Origin: CAZTAR01 sp043813895
GTDB lineage: Bacteria > Planctomycetota > Phycisphaerae > UBA1845 > UTPLA1
Reading direction: 5' to 3'
DNA: 54,689 nt
NCBI GenBank assembly: GCA_043813895.1
Contig: JBDRKQ010000028.1
Coordinates: forward strand, 1 to 54,689
The notes under the pieces: generated by a model
The model's input: only the letters and a program-made list of their open reading frames with translations
The model's database searches: none
Told to the model about the DNA's origin: nothing
Translations under genes and position numbers: made by a program
Part shown: one piece after another, positions 17,706 through 28,200 of the stretch
How the letters are laid out: every line of letters starts with the position of its first letter
How positions within the stretch are numbered: position 1 is the first letter of the stretch

Positions 17706-18059
17706 GCGGCTCGGAGATAAGGATGAACGCTTCGTGTGTCCCGCCCCTTCCGGGGGGGAGGGATCACGAAGCTATTCGATCATGACTGGAAGTTGCTTGG
17801 TGTTTCGCCGAGCAATGGACTAAAGGGTGGCACGGTTGCTGAGGCCCGTGCGAATATCGCGTTCGGTGTCCGTGCATCCCGCGTGTAAACCGTTAAGACA
17901 GAGCACCTTCGCAAGGGCTTTTGGCGCCTGATGCCGGCTGAGCGAGCGTTGTCAGGTCGGCACGCGGAACGGGTCGGCCTCGGCCCTCACGGTCCAGATT
18001 GCACTGCCCGCCTTCGGTCGCGTTGTGCGACGCTGGAGAACGGCACAGGAAGAACAGGA
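17706..18059. other. Intergenic stretch with a GC-rich inverted repeat
   Basis: No gene seen. Around 17741-17760 the sequence CCCC-TTCC-GGGG can form a GC-rich hairpin shortly after the RRM stop. It lacks a clear T tract, so it is at best a weak terminator candidate. Confidence 0.35.
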
Positions 18060-18344
18060 ATGGACTACAAAATCCAGAAGCTTGACAGCTCCCACTTGAA
18101 CTATGGTCCGCCCTTCAACGCGCGATGGTATTGCATTATCAACGACGTCGAGTACTTCAACAAGACCAGGGAAGGGCTGAAGGACCACGTCGAGCGAATG
18201 GCGTGGAATCAGAAGAACGATTCGAGGAAGAACCCTTGGCCGGGCAATGAGCCGAAATCGGCCGAGGCGGAGAGTGATGAATCACAAGCCAAGGACCCCG
18301 GCGACATGAACACCGAGGCAGAGAAGACGGCGAAGAAGAAGTAG
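18060..18344 (+). CDS. Small hypothetical protein
   Basis: The 94-residue product begins MDYKIQKLDSSHLNYGPPF, followed by an aromatic core (ARWYCIINDVEYFNK) and a charged tail rich in Lys, Glu and Asp ending KTAKKK. There is no signal peptide or membrane segment. The ATG at 18060 follows GGAAGAACAGGA, a usable ribosome binding site; the frame is open upstream, but that part looks non-coding. No family is recognised. Confidence 0.55.
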   Translation: MDYKIQKLDSSHLNYGPPFNARWYCIINDVEYFNKTREGLKDHVERMAWNQKNDSRKNPWPGNEPKSAEAESDESQAKDPGDMNTEAEKTAKKK

Positions 18345-18817
18345 GCATACACTGTCACACTCGCCTGTTCGAGTTCCCCTTCAATGCCTGCTTTTCCGAC
18401 TTGGGCAGCATGGATCCCCGGCTTGGTGAATGCCGGCGGTATGCTCGTCAGGCGAAGGGCCGGAGGCCCGGGGCACACGCAAGTTTGATGTTGACGCGAC
18501 ACTTTTGCCTTGACAACATCGTTGTGTCGGGCAGAGCAAAGACCCTCTCCACTCACCCGCAGTGTCAAGGTGGAACTTTGTCGTACCCGCATCCAGGTCG
18601 TGCCCGCATCTCAGCTGTTCCCGCGTCCTGAAAGAGCGGATGTGGCAAGGCGATGGCTATCATCCGTCGTGATTCGCTAGCCCCGGGCCGCACGATTCCC
18701 GAGGGTTCACGGTCGCTCGCCAGAGTGCTTGCGCGCATGTCCGTTTCCAATACCGGATCAGGCTCCTATAGTACGCGTATGGTACCGAGCCCGCACAATC
18801 GGCTGAGACGAGGCGGC
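18345..18817. other. Intergenic stretch, no gene seen
   Basis: The open frame of the following gene extends back to 18653, but the residues encoded before 18818 do not look like protein and would bury the signal peptide. No repeat or clear promoter was identified. Confidence 0.35.
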
Positions 18818-19963
18818 ATGAGCCTGGCGATGTGGTTCGCTCTGTGTGTCTTGGCGATCGCCTCCTCCTCGCGAGGAGGCGAAGATGGACCGGATCATCA
18901 GTCACTCGATCGCCAGGAGATCAGCGTACTCATCCAACGAGTACACCACGCCCCGGCCAGCCAGCCGAGTCGGGCCACCCACACCAAGGGAATGCGTGAA
19001 GAAGCCCGGCGACACCAGCAGCTAGCTGATCGCATCCGCGATTTCCTCCTGAAGCACCCGGACGATCCGGCCCGAGATCGGTTCGTCATCGCCGAGTTGC
19101 GATCGCTGTTCTTTGCCTCGACGACCAGGGGCGAAGCATTTGGACAGCTTCAGGCGGAGATCAACAGAATCCTCGCCGCAGAGCGTTCCGACGAAGTCCG
19201 GCAAGCCGCCGAGTATTGGCAGCTCCGGCTGGACCTCACCGACCTCGAAGGTCTCTCACTGCAGGGCCGAATCACGACAGCGGACAAGGTCGCGCTTACC
19301 GAGCAGTTTGTCTCCCGTTATCCGAAAGCCATGATCTCGGTTCCGCTGATCGAAGACCTGATCGAAACCGCCCAAACGCAGCGGGATGTCGATGCCGCGA
19401 GTCGCTGGCTGAAGTCTCTCCGGGAACACCATCCGGATCATGTTACGACTCTGACGCTCGTGGGCCGCGAGAACCTCCGCCGCATGATCGGCAGGTCGTT
19501 CGGACCGAACATGCGGACCGTCGACGGGGACCGGGTCAATTGGAAACAACTCCGCGGCCGCGTGGTGCTGGTCGTCTTCTGGGCCTCGACGAACGCGGAG
19601 TCTGTCAGAATGTTGGAGTGGACAAGGAAGATGCAGGCCGCACACGGGGAGAACGAAATCGTGGTCGCCACGATATCGTTGGACGGCAATGCGGCGCAGT
19701 CGCGAGAAGTCCTGCGCAAGATCGGCCTCAGTGGGCCCACAGTTTGCGACGAGCAGGGGTGGAGCGGCGAATTGCCCCGGCGACTTGGCATCCGTGCGTT
19801 GCCGACTGTGCTTGTCCTCGACCGGCATGGCAACCTCTGCGTGGTCCAGACTACGCCCCCCCTGCAATCCGACAGCCCCGCGTTGGATCAGATCGTGGCA
19901 GAAACCCTGGAGAAGACGGGCAAGACGACAGGTCCACAAGCCGAACCGAACATACCCGACTAG
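18818..19963 (+). CDS. Secreted protein with thioredoxin-fold domain lacking CXXC
   Basis: The 381-residue product has a signal peptide (MSLAMWFALCVLAIASSSRG), a helical middle region (residues 40-215) and a C-terminal TlpA/AhpC-like thioredoxin fold. The fold is recognisable from GRVVLVVFWAS, VVATISLDG and LPTVLVLDRHGN (containing the cis-Pro). Where active members have WCxxC, this one has FWASTNAES, so it has no redox cysteines and is probably not an oxidoreductase. It may be structural or bind a partner. ATG 18818 is preferred because GAGGCGG lies just upstream and the signal peptide follows directly; ATG 18779 is an alternative. The next gene, 197 bp downstream, encodes a Tat-exported protein. 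Confidence 0.8.
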   Translation: MSLAMWFALCVLAIASSSRGGEDGPDHQSLDRQEISVLIQRVHHAPASQPSRATHTKGMREEARRHQQLADRIRDFLLKHPDDPARDRFVIAELRSLFFASTTRGEAFGQLQAEINRILAAERSDEVRQAAEYWQLRLDLTDLEGLSLQGRITTADKVALTEQFVSRYPKAMISVPLIEDLIETAQTQRDVDAASRWLKSLREHHPDHVTTLTLVGRENLRRMIGRSFGPNMRTVDGDRVNWKQLRGRVVLVVFWASTNAESVRMLEWTRKMQAAHGENEIVVATISLDGNAAQSREVLRKIGLSGPTVCDEQGWSGELPRRLGIRALPTVLVLDRHGNLCVVQTTPPLQSDSPALDQIVAETLEKTGKTTGPQAEPNIPD

Positions 19964-20160
19964 GAATCGTCCGGTTCCGGTCTCTCCTCGAAGAAGAACT
20001 CTGCCACGATCCGCACTTGATAGGCGCCCGATACGTTGTCGATAAAGCACTGGTACTCTGCCGCGCCGCCGGGTTTTCCTCGCGACAGGGCTTTGAATGC
20101 CGCCGCCCTCAGAGCGTGCAGAGCACGCCTCACGTGCCGGGTCATCGGAGGATGGACGCC

Positions 20161-21252
20161 ATGAGCCGATCGAGTCCTACAACGCCGGCCCATCTCGAGG
20201 AACGCGGCAATACGCGTCGTGGCTTTCTGAAGCGATCCCTGTCGCTTGCCGCAGCCGCAACGCTCTCCGGAGGCGTGAAGCTCTTCGCGGAGGGCCGTGC
20301 GATTCGCGGGATGCAGAAGGCGCCCTCATCATTGAAAACCGAAAAGCCTAATGACGGCCAGCCACTTCCATATGGCTCTTCCGGGCAAACGCGGGGCACC
20401 AGCGCGGAGAAGTCGCGCGTGATTCGGGTCAAGTCGGAGCGGATCATGCCCGTTCGAGTTGTCCAGCAGCCGCTGCTGAAGGACACGTTGGATGAGGGAC
20501 TGCGCCTGCTTACCGGCGAGCAGGACGTGCGCGATGCCTGGCACCACTTCCTGAGTCCCGACGACGTCATCCTGCTGAAGTTTAATCAGTCCGGTTCACT
20601 CATGCTGGGGACATCGGTCCCGTTCGCGACGGCGCTGGTTGATTCCCTGCTCTCCGCCGGGTGGTCACCTGACAAGATCATGCTGCTCGAAGCAGGGGGC
20701 TCGCCCCGAGAACTCCCTAAAACGCGTATGCCGGACATGCGATGGCAGGGGCATGTCGTCGACTTCGGTTCATCGGGGCGGGATTCCTTTCTCGCAGCGC
20801 TCGATGAGGCGACGGCCATCGTCAACGTGCCGTTTCTCAAGACCCATCACCTCGCGACGATGACGAGTTGTCTGAAGAACCTGTCGCACGGGCTCATACG
20901 CCATCCGGCCCGGTTTCATGCCCAGGGCTGCGATCCGGCGATCGGTGAAATCGTGGCGTCACCGCCAGTTCGGGAGAAAGTGCGATTGCATATCGTGAAT
21001 GCGCTTCGCGTCGTCTTCGATCGCGGCCCGGATGCGGGCGAGGGAACCATCCACACCAGCGGCACGATCCTGTTGGGCACGGATCCGGTGGCGTGCGATT
21101 CGGTGGGATTCGAGCTCCTGAACGAAACTCGGTCCATCAGAGGGATGGGTCCTCTGCTGCCTGAGGCCAAGCTTCCTAAGTACCTTGGCACGGCAGCGAC
21201 CCTCGGCTTGGGAAACGCGAACATCGAGCGAATCGAGGTCGATAGCCCGTGA
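20161..21252 (+). CDS. DUF362-domain protein with Tat signal
   Basis: The 363-residue product carries a twin-arginine signal (NTRRGFLKRSLSLAAAA), indicating folded export. A DUF362 domain follows, with DVILLKFNQ near residue 140, VNVPFLKTHHLATMTSCLKNL near residue 220 and LLGTDPVACDSVG near residue 300. Related proteins often add a 4Fe-4S ferredoxin part; none is visible here. The biochemical role of DUF362 is not established. GGAGG at 20147-20151 touches the in-frame ATG at 20152 but sits about 9 nt before ATG 20161, which is therefore preferred. The frame is open far upstream without coding character. Confidence 0.85.
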   Translation: MSRSSPTTPAHLEERGNTRRGFLKRSLSLAAAATLSGGVKLFAEGRAIRGMQKAPSSLKTEKPNDGQPLPYGSSGQTRGTSAEKSRVIRVKSERIMPVRVVQQPLLKDTLDEGLRLLTGEQDVRDAWHHFLSPDDVILLKFNQSGSLMLGTSVPFATALVDSLLSAGWSPDKIMLLEAGGSPRELPKTRMPDMRWQGHVVDFGSSGRDSFLAALDEATAIVNVPFLKTHHLATMTSCLKNLSHGLIRHPARFHAQGCDPAIGEIVASPPVREKVRLHIVNALRVVFDRGPDAGEGTIHTSGTILLGTDPVACDSVGFELLNETRSIRGMGPLLPEAKLPKYLGTAATLGLGNANIERIEVDSP

Positions 21253-22087
21253 TGCACGGCCGAAGACAGGATCCAGAGACGGGGGATGGCAGCCCGACTG
21301 AACCGGACACATGGGATCCACTAGGGCCGAGCGAGGCATGTCCGCGAAAAAGAGGGCGTTTGATGCTGCCAAACGGTTGAACTGGGGCCAAAGTGTTGAT
21401 AGGATAGAGTGGTAGCCTGTAATATGGGGAGGCTAGATCGGTGCCGAGAGGCCACGGAATCGCGAGGTGCGGACCACGGTATCATAAGCTTCATACGTGT
21501 TTGTATTATTCGACGTTGCGGCGATAAACATGCCGCCCATCATGCCTGACAGCCACTACCTCGTTTTTCCCGCCTAAACAACAAAGGAGTGGGTTAGTTG
21601 GTGCCGGCGCGTTGCCTATAAGGAGAAGGCACAGTCGGCACGGAGCCTGCGAGGTGCTCCGGACGGGGGTTAGACTGGAGACGACGACAGTCGGAACAGA
21701 TGTCGGCAGACGCACAAGCCGACATACCGTTCGGCACGGTAAGCGGCCGAGCGGATAGACGAACCTAGGGGCGATAATCCCGGGTGAGGCCGTGTTCCCT
21801 GGATGCCTGGCGAAGCCGGGGGCAACACCGATACCGGGTGATTCGTGAGACTGCCGGACCTTCGGCAACGGTTGCCGGAGAGATCCCGGGCGACACTGCT
21901 TTGCACGCCGCAGAGGCAACCAGGGCGTGCGAAGAGCGGCTGATTCGGCATTGCCGAGGCCGGGTCGAGGAGAATCTCGGAGCTTTGACTCCGACCCAGA
22001 GCAATTCTTATCCATTTATGTTGTGACGCCTTCGGCGTGCTGATGGAGCTGGGTCAGAATTACCGGTTGCCATGAGGAGGTTTGACC
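21253..22087. other. Long intergenic stretch rich in stem-loops
   Basis: No protein gene is supported in 835 bp. Several strong hairpins lie close together: 21700-21725 (8-bp stem, 10-nt loop), immediately followed by 21726-21740 (5-bp stem), then 21852-21867 and 22025-22037. Their density suggests a structured leader or non-coding RNA upstream of the prepilin-like gene. I found no match to the RNase P RNA, tmRNA or riboswitch consensus sequences I know. Confidence 0.4.
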
Positions 22088-22936
22088 GTGAGAAAACCCA
22101 AAGCATTTACCCTGATTGAGTTGTTGGTGGTGGTCGCGATCATTGCGTTGTTGATCTCGATTCTGCTACCGAGTCTCTCGCGAGCGCGAGAGTTGTCGAA
22201 GCGAACCGTCTGCTCGGCGAACCAGCGAGGAATCGGCCAGGCGTTTTACATCTATGCCCAGGACGATCCGGGCACATTCCCGTCCATCGCGGAGACCTTT
22301 GATGGGACGACCGGCAACATGCAGATCTTCTCTGAAGCTGACAGGACTAGCGAGCCGTCGACCACAGGTGTTCCCTCGCCGACTGTGGACATGTGGGCCA
22401 TCGTCCGGGCCAATAATACGACTCCGAAGCAGTACATCTGCCCGAGTTCGTCCGACATCCCGGATCCGGCGCAGGACACGACGGTTTACTTCGACTTCTT
22501 CGAGCAGCGGCGCCTCAGCTATGCCTACCAGTATCAGCACGATCCCAACCGCCGCGTGGTTGGAACCAGTTCAGAGCCGACCTTCCCGGTGCTTGCCGAC
22601 GCCAACCCCTATATCAAGGGCGGCCTGGTGAGTTCGCCCTCACTGCTGGACGACCGGAAGAGCGCATGGCGAGGCAACAGCTCGAACCACACGAACCGAG
22701 AAGGTCAGAACATCCTGTTCCAGGATGGGCACGTCTCGTTCGACAAGGGTCCCGACGCGGGCCTGTCGGGCAAGTCAGCCGGTGTCCCGAGTTCGCGTGG
22801 CAAGGACAACATCTACAGCACGCACAACGCGAACAACCCGGTTGACCCCGGCAATACAAAGCCTACCGGAGTACCCGCCGGTTCGCCGGGAACCTGCAAC
22901 CTGGGTGGTAAGTCCGACGCCTGCCTCGTGCCGTAA
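22088..22936 (+). CDS. Type IV prepilin-like (N-methylated) secreted protein
   Basis: The 282-residue product starts with a short basic leader and the prepilin motif AFTLIELLVVVAIIALLISILLP, cleaved before the Phe by a prepilin peptidase and usually N-methylated. The C-terminal part contains NILFQDGHVSFD, the H-X-DG-type motif of the pseudopilin-like families amplified in Planctomycetota. It should be exported by a type II secretion or type IV pilus-like machine and anchored by the hydrophobic helix. GTG 22088 has AGGAGG at 22075-22080 with 7 nt spacing; TTG 22082 would be too close. A terminator follows at 22985. Confidence 0.9.
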   Translation: MRKPKAFTLIELLVVVAIIALLISILLPSLSRARELSKRTVCSANQRGIGQAFYIYAQDDPGTFPSIAETFDGTTGNMQIFSEADRTSEPSTTGVPSPTVDMWAIVRANNTTPKQYICPSSSDIPDPAQDTTVYFDFFEQRRLSYAYQYQHDPNRRVVGTSSEPTFPVLADANPYIKGGLVSSPSLLDDRKSAWRGNSSNHTNREGQNILFQDGHVSFDKGPDAGLSGKSAGVPSSRGKDNIYSTHNANNPVDPGNTKPTGVPAGSPGTCNLGGKSDACLVP

Positions 22937-22984
22937 CATCGCGCACGAAGCAGTCGCTTCCGTTTTTTAGCCAGGCATCCTGAG

Positions 22985-23018
22985 CGGCGACTCGTCAAAA
23001 GGCGGGTCGCCGTTTCTT
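22985..23018 (+). terminator. Rho-independent terminator after the prepilin-like gene
   Basis: A 10-bp stem (22985-22994 with 23003-23012, one G-T pair) and an 8-nt loop are followed by TTTCTT. It lies 48 nt after the stop of the prepilin-like gene. Confidence 0.75.
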
Positions 23019-23088
23019 GTTGCGCTCCCATTGACGACACGCGATCGCCCCTGCAAGATGGACGGTCGAGACCACGAAGGAGGTCCGC

Positions 23089-23655
23089 ATGACACCCGAC
23101 GAGAAGCTGCGGCATTCCATCGAGTCCCACCTTGAGTCCGTCAGCGCAATCACGGGCCTGGCCGACGCCATTCTCCTGATAGCCGGACGGCTGGAAGAGA
23201 CGCTCAATGCCGGAGGCAAGATACTGACGTGCGGCAATGGCGGCTCGGCCGCAGAAGCGATGCATCTGGCGGAGGAGATGATCGGCTGTTTCTCCCGCAA
23301 GCGCCGACCCTTGGCCGCGGTATGCCTCGCCGCGGATTCGACGGCCATGACCTGCATCGCCAACGACTACGGCTATGAGGCGATCTTCGCGAGACAGGTG
23401 GAGGGGCTCGGCAGGAAGGGTGACGCACTTGTCGCGCTCAGCACGAGCGGCCAAAGCCCGAACATCGTCAGCGCGCTCAAGTGTGCGCGAACGCTTGGGC
23501 TGACGACCATCGGCTTCCTCGGCAAGCCCGGAAGCCCCGCCGAGGCGTTCTGCGACCATGTGCTCAACGCGCCGGGCCGAAACTCCGCCCACATCCAGGA
23601 GGTCCAACTCGTCGCGACACACTTGATTCTCGAGTACCTCGACGAGCGGTTCTAG
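23089..23655 (+). CDS. gmhA: SIS-domain isomerase (phosphoheptose isomerase/DiaA family)
   Basis: The 188-residue product is a single SIS domain: TCGNGGSAAEAMHLAEEM near residue 44, DYGYEAIFARQVEGLGRKGDALVALSTSGQS near residue 91, and NSAHIQEVQLVATHLI at the C-terminus. The last motif contains the His and Glu of the GmhA active site. GmhA converts sedoheptulose 7-phosphate to heptose 7-phosphate for surface polysaccharide synthesis; close relatives (DiaA) instead regulate DnaA. No other heptose genes are nearby, so the assignment rests on sequence alone. AAGGAGG lies 7 nt before ATG 23089. Confidence 0.85.
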   Translation: MTPDEKLRHSIESHLESVSAITGLADAILLIAGRLEETLNAGGKILTCGNGGSAAEAMHLAEEMIGCFSRKRRPLAAVCLAADSTAMTCIANDYGYEAIFARQVEGLGRKGDALVALSTSGQSPNIVSALKCARTLGLTTIGFLGKPGSPAEAFCDHVLNAPGRNSAHIQEVQLVATHLILEYLDERF

Positions 23656-23691
23656 CGCCTCCACGCATGGCACGAAGGATGGCCTAGGCGC

Positions 23692-24276
23692 TCAGAACTT
23701 CACCTGAGGCACTTCCTTCTCGGCCGCGTCTTCCAGTTCGTAGAACTCTTCGGGCTTGAAGCCGAAAACGCCGGCAAAGAGGATGTTCGGGAAGACCTGG
23801 ATGGCCTCGTTGTAGGTGCCGACACAGTTGTTGTAGTGTTGCCGGGCGAAGCTGATCTTGTTCTCCGTGCTGGTCAATTCTTCGGACAACTGCTGGAAGT
23901 TCTCGTTGGCCTTCAAATCGGGGTATGCCTCGGACAGTGCGAACAACTGCCGCAACGCGCCGCCCAGGAAGTTCTCGGCCGCAGCACTCTGGGCCGGGCC
24001 TTTCGCATCCACCGCCTGTTGTCGGGCCTTGATGACGTTTTCCAGCGTGGTCTTCTCGTGACCGGCATAGCCCTTGACCGTCTCGACGAGGTTGGGGATC
24101 AGGTTGTGCCGGCGCTTGAGCTGGACGTCGATCTGGGACCAGGCGTTGCGGACCGTCATGCGCTTGCGGACAAGGGTGTTGTAGATGGCAATGACGACGA
24201 GCACGATCAGAACGATGACGCCGATCGTGATACCGCTGCCGATGCCGATCGCGAGGACGGACATGGACTGTGTCAT
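23692..24276 (-). CDS. LemA family protein
   Basis: The 194-residue product has one N-terminal transmembrane helix (residues 8-32, GIGSGITIGVIVLIVLVVIAIYN), then the LemA signature NAWSQIDVQLKRRHNLIPNLVETVKGYAGHE and a C-terminal SFARQHYNNCVGTYNEAIQVFPN. LemA proteins are membrane-anchored helical proteins of unclear function, often beside M48 peptidases or TPM-domain genes; neither is present here. An upstream frame would lengthen the N-terminus, but the helix should follow closely on the start. Confidence 0.93.
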   Translation of the reverse strand: MTQSMSVLAIGIGSGITIGVIVLIVLVVIAIYNTLVRKRMTVRNAWSQIDVQLKRRHNLIPNLVETVKGYAGHEKTTLENVIKARQQAVDAKGPAQSAAAENFLGGALRQLFALSEAYPDLKANENFQQLSEELTSTENKISFARQHYNNCVGTYNEAIQVFPNILFAGVFGFKPEEFYELEDAAEKEVPQVKF

Positions 24277-24529
24277 GGTGGAGCCTCCATGAGTGGGGAC
24301 ATTCTTCGCGGCGCGTGGGCACCGTCGAATCTCATGAGATAAGGATACCCCGGTTCCGCGAAGTCGGCCATTGGAAAAGCCGCGGTGGTTTATAGTGCGG
24401 TTCGAGTTCTTCCGTGGCGGCCGAACTTGTTGCCCTCGGTCCCTTTAGCAGCGGCCGGAGGCAGCGTCGTGCCGCAGTCAACCGTTACCTGCTATACTGC
24501 GGCAACGGGGGGCATTCGGAGGGACTCGC

Positions 24530-24931
24530 TTGGAGGTGACGTCGGACAACCCGGTCGTAGGCATTCTGGGGATCATGCGACGGGGTGATCGTATGTTAGT
24601 GATCCAGCGAGCCAGGCGCGTCAAGGCGCCGCTGACGTGGTGCTTTCCGGGTGGGCACATTGAGGATGGGGAATCGCAGCCCGAGGCGCTGGTTCGCGAG
24701 ATGCGTGAGGAGTTGGGCATCCGAGTCGAGCCGGGCGAGTTCCTCATGACGCAAACGAAGCACGGCGGCCGACTCGTGTTGCACTGCTGGTCGGCGACGA
24801 TCATCGACGGCGAGCCGGTCGCGAATCCCCAGGAGGTCGCGGACGTTGTGTGGCTGACGTCGGACGAGATTCGGCGGCACAACGACGTTCTCCCGGGCAT
24901 GACGCATATCCTCGACACGATCGGACTGTAG
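24530..24931 (+). CDS. Nudix hydrolase
   Basis: The 133-residue product contains a full Nudix box, GGHIEDGESQPEALVREMREELGI (GX5EX7REUXEEXGU), at about residues 42-65, so it should hydrolyse a nucleoside diphosphate linked to another moiety using Mg2+. The size fits MutT/NUDT-type house-cleaning enzymes; the substrate cannot be read from sequence. GGAGGG at 24518-24523 gives 6 nt to TTG 24530 and 12 nt to GTG 24536; TTG is preferred, but the choice is uncertain. The gene stands alone. Confidence 0.9.
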   Translation: MEVTSDNPVVGILGIMRRGDRMLVIQRARRVKAPLTWCFPGGHIEDGESQPEALVREMREELGIRVEPGEFLMTQTKHGGRLVLHCWSATIIDGEPVANPQEVADVVWLTSDEIRRHNDVLPGMTHILDTIGL

Positions 24932-25237
24932 GCCGCCAGTGTTGTTCCGCTCGCACGTCATGCTGCGTGAGCCTTGCCGCCTGTTCATTCCAGATGCCCG
25001 GAGCGCGCTGAGTTTGCCGTTGCCGCTGTGACAGGAATGACGCCAAGCGGGTGCAACCCTGTCGGCCTCAGAGCATTTCAGGCATGAGATGGCATCCTTC
25101 GCGGCGGTGATCAGAGCCGCGCGCGTCAGCAAGCGGTCAGCGTTCGACCTTGTGGGTGGCCGCGCGAATGGGTGATCCCCGTCGGCCCCGGGGGGCCGAC
25201 GCTACGGCGAAGCATGCACTCTCAACACGAAAACGCT
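24932..25237. other. Intergenic stretch between convergent genes
   Basis: No gene seen between the Nudix gene (plus) and the channel gene (minus). It holds the perfect GC palindrome at 25180-25201, listed separately. Confidence 0.4.
25180..25201. repeat. Perfect GC palindrome, bidirectional terminator candidate
   Basis: CGTCGGCCCC and GGGGCCGACG form a perfect 10-bp stem around two bases, between two convergent genes. There is no T tract. Similar GTCGGnnn/nnnCCGAC palindromes recur at 33854-33875 and 34079-34098, so it may belong to a dispersed intergenic repeat family. Confidence 0.55.
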
Positions 25238-28200
25238 CTACTGTTCCGCAGGCTCGCTGGCCATCAACTGATCCGCCAAGGACGTTCGTGGTTGATCGAC
25301 GGTCTTACGCCGCTTGATGAACCGCTGCATGAAGATCGAATTCGGCACGGCGACGCGATCCCCGTTCTCAGTCCGGAGCAGCGTCTGCATGAAGTTGATG
25401 TCGATCACCTTGCCCGCGATGTTCTCCGGTTGGATCTCGATGTGCTCGCCGACGTTGAACGGCCGCCAGATGAGGATGATCAGCGTACACAGAACGTTGC
25501 TCAGGACGCTCCATACCGCGACGAAACCGATCGCAACCATCGCCAGGAGCGTGCTCATCAACGTCCAGAAGTTGTCGATCTTGAAGCCCGCCTGACCGAT
25601 TACGAACAACACGACGATCGCGATCAGCAGGCCCCTCGCCCAGCGGCGGATGATCCGAACCGTGCTCGACGGCAACCGTCCCGTCACGCGGAGCGTGTGC
25701 AACGCCGAGTACAAGACCCGATCCACCAGGAGAGCAACGACAAACGCCGCCAGGCCCAATCCGATCACACGCCAGTTCAGATTATGAAGGCGGATCGGCA
25801 GCGCCCACACACGCGACAGCAGGAACACGGTCGCAACAACCCCAACACACCGAGCCAATCCCTTCGCCAGCCTGGTGATGTAGGCCTCCGCGGGTTCGAG
25901 ATCGGACGCCGATTTCTCTTCGGCTGCTTCACTCTTGCCCGCTCCTGCTCCTGTTGAGCCCGACGGCACGGCGGCCCCGGACTCGCTATCGGACGATCCA
26001 CGCCGGCCGACGTGCCGGTCCACCAAATCGCAACAGTACGCCACGATCATAGAAACCAGCAGGATGATGCCCGCGCTGGCCAGCGCCCCGCCGCCTGCGA
26101 ACTCGACGAGCAATCCGTATCCAGCGACCTGCAAGAGCAGCAGCGCAATCAAACCCAGCGCCAGGAAGGGATAGAGCGTGGACACAAACACGCCAATCCA
26201 GTTCGTTCGTGGCGCGGCGCCGGTGCCGATTACATCGCGTTTGTGAACTGCGAAGAAGACCAGCATCAGCAGAACACCAGTCTTGTAAACCTCCCACAGC
26301 GACGAACGAAACGCCGGCAGGACGTCCCAGAATCCAAGCAGCAGCGGCACGGGTAGCAGGACGATCGAACACACCACAACCGCCATCGCCCACTTCCGGT
26401 AGTGCCGCGCAACCGCATCCCCACAGGCGATCAACCGCTGCGCAGGGCGTGCCGGCGAAAACGCAAATCCCGCAACGGCAAAGCTGAACCATGCCGCCAT
26501 GAAGAAACAGAAGCCCCCTATCACCGGCTGCAACGTCCGCGTAGGCAAGCCGGCCACCGCCAATCCACCCCACAAGACCAGGACGATCGCCAGCGGCGGC
26601 AACACGCTGCCCGACAACCTCCACATGAACAGGTGGACGCGATCGTCGAGCGGCCGTGCTTTGTTGGTCAGATTCTCTGCGCCGCCCCGAGCTACAAGCG
26701 CTGCTGCCAGACGGCCCGCCTGTCTGACGGCAGCTCGCCGCACCCAGACGAGCGGTGCACAGACAACAATCAACACCGCGGTGATGACGGTCCATTGCAT
26801 GCCGGTGATGCCTCGCAGGTCAGCGCCCAACTGGTCCAAGTTCTCTCCCAAAGCCGCCCGGGCGTCCACCGGCGCGGCAAACAAGTCCACCAACTGATCA
26901 TGCGCGCTCGCACTTGACGGCACCTCTTTCGCATCCCGCGCGCCGAAGAGTTGACGGCACTCGCTCCCCACGGCAGACCAATCCAGTCCCGCCAATCCCG
27001 ACTCTCGACGCAGCAATGCCGCCCAATACAGCTTCGTCTCGATATCGTGAAGTCGCAGAGTGTAGTCGTCCAGCAGCGAGACACCCGCGTTCAACCGGTC
27101 TACGAGCCCTTCGAGCGATGCAATGCTCTCGTCGGAAGACTTCAGAAGGCCGGATCGCAATGCCGTCGCTTCCGTCTCGATCCGGGTCCGTTCTGCCGCC
27201 GGCACAGTGGCGAGAAGCTTGCCCAACCGTGCCTCGAGTTCCGCGAAACGAGTCAGTGCCCGCTCGCGCGCGGACTGCATCCTGCCGAGATCGAAGAGGC
27301 TCTCCCCGAGCCGGTCTCGAAGGCGAACCAGTTCCTTCTCATGCTGCCTGCGGTTTTCTATCACCTCCACGCGAGCCTCGCTGACTTCCTCCCCGGCTCG
27401 CTGGGCCAGCGTCTCGACGATCCGGTTCCACACTACCTCACTGGACTCGACACGGCCTTGTAGCCGATCCAGCGAACTCGCAGGGAACCTGCTCTCGATT
27501 GCGTCCACGAGTTCCCGCTTCTTGAAGTACTCCAGCAACACCGCCTCTTTGAAGAGCGCCAACTCCAGGAACGCTACTCGGTGCGGTTCCTTGGCTGCGG
27601 CAAGCTCGATCCTGATCTGATCGAGGACGCTTCGCCCTCGCGCCTCGGCCAGCACTGATGCTCGTTCCCCCAGCGTTTCGACGTACTCCTTCAGGGCCGA
27701 CAGGTATCCCGACTCCTGCGTGGATTCCAATTCGGCCTGCTCGCGGGCCAACTCCAGCGCGCGCAACAACAACTGGTGCCGGTACAGCTCGGCAGTGCTT
27801 TTCTCGGCGAGCAAGACCAGTTGCTCGCGATCCGAGGGCGCGGTCGTGGTCCCGCTGATCCGCGCCTCCAACTCCGCCTGCCGCCCGGACAGTTCCCCCA
27901 ACTCCGCCGATAACTTCGCCCGCTGTTCATCAAAACCGCCCGCCAAAAGCGCGGCGCGTCGCGTGCGGGCCTGACTCAGTTTCTCGAACTCGCCGTTCGC
28001 CTCGACGTGCCGCTGCCTCGTCTCGGCTACCTCCGATTCGACGGCCGTGATTGGACGGGGCGCCGATCGAAGCTCTGCGGTTTGCCTGCGCACGCGCTCG
28101 ATTTTCTCCGCGAGCGACCGCGTGTGCCGCTCGCTCGACAAGAGATCCAGCGAGTCCAGCAGCCCACCGATGTTGTGCAAGTCGGCCGACACCTGCTGCC

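Noticed and set aside
21253..22087. RNase P RNA, tmRNA or a known riboswitch before the prepilin-like gene
   Set aside because: The conserved sequence blocks of these RNAs that I know could not be found, so only a generic structured region is reported.
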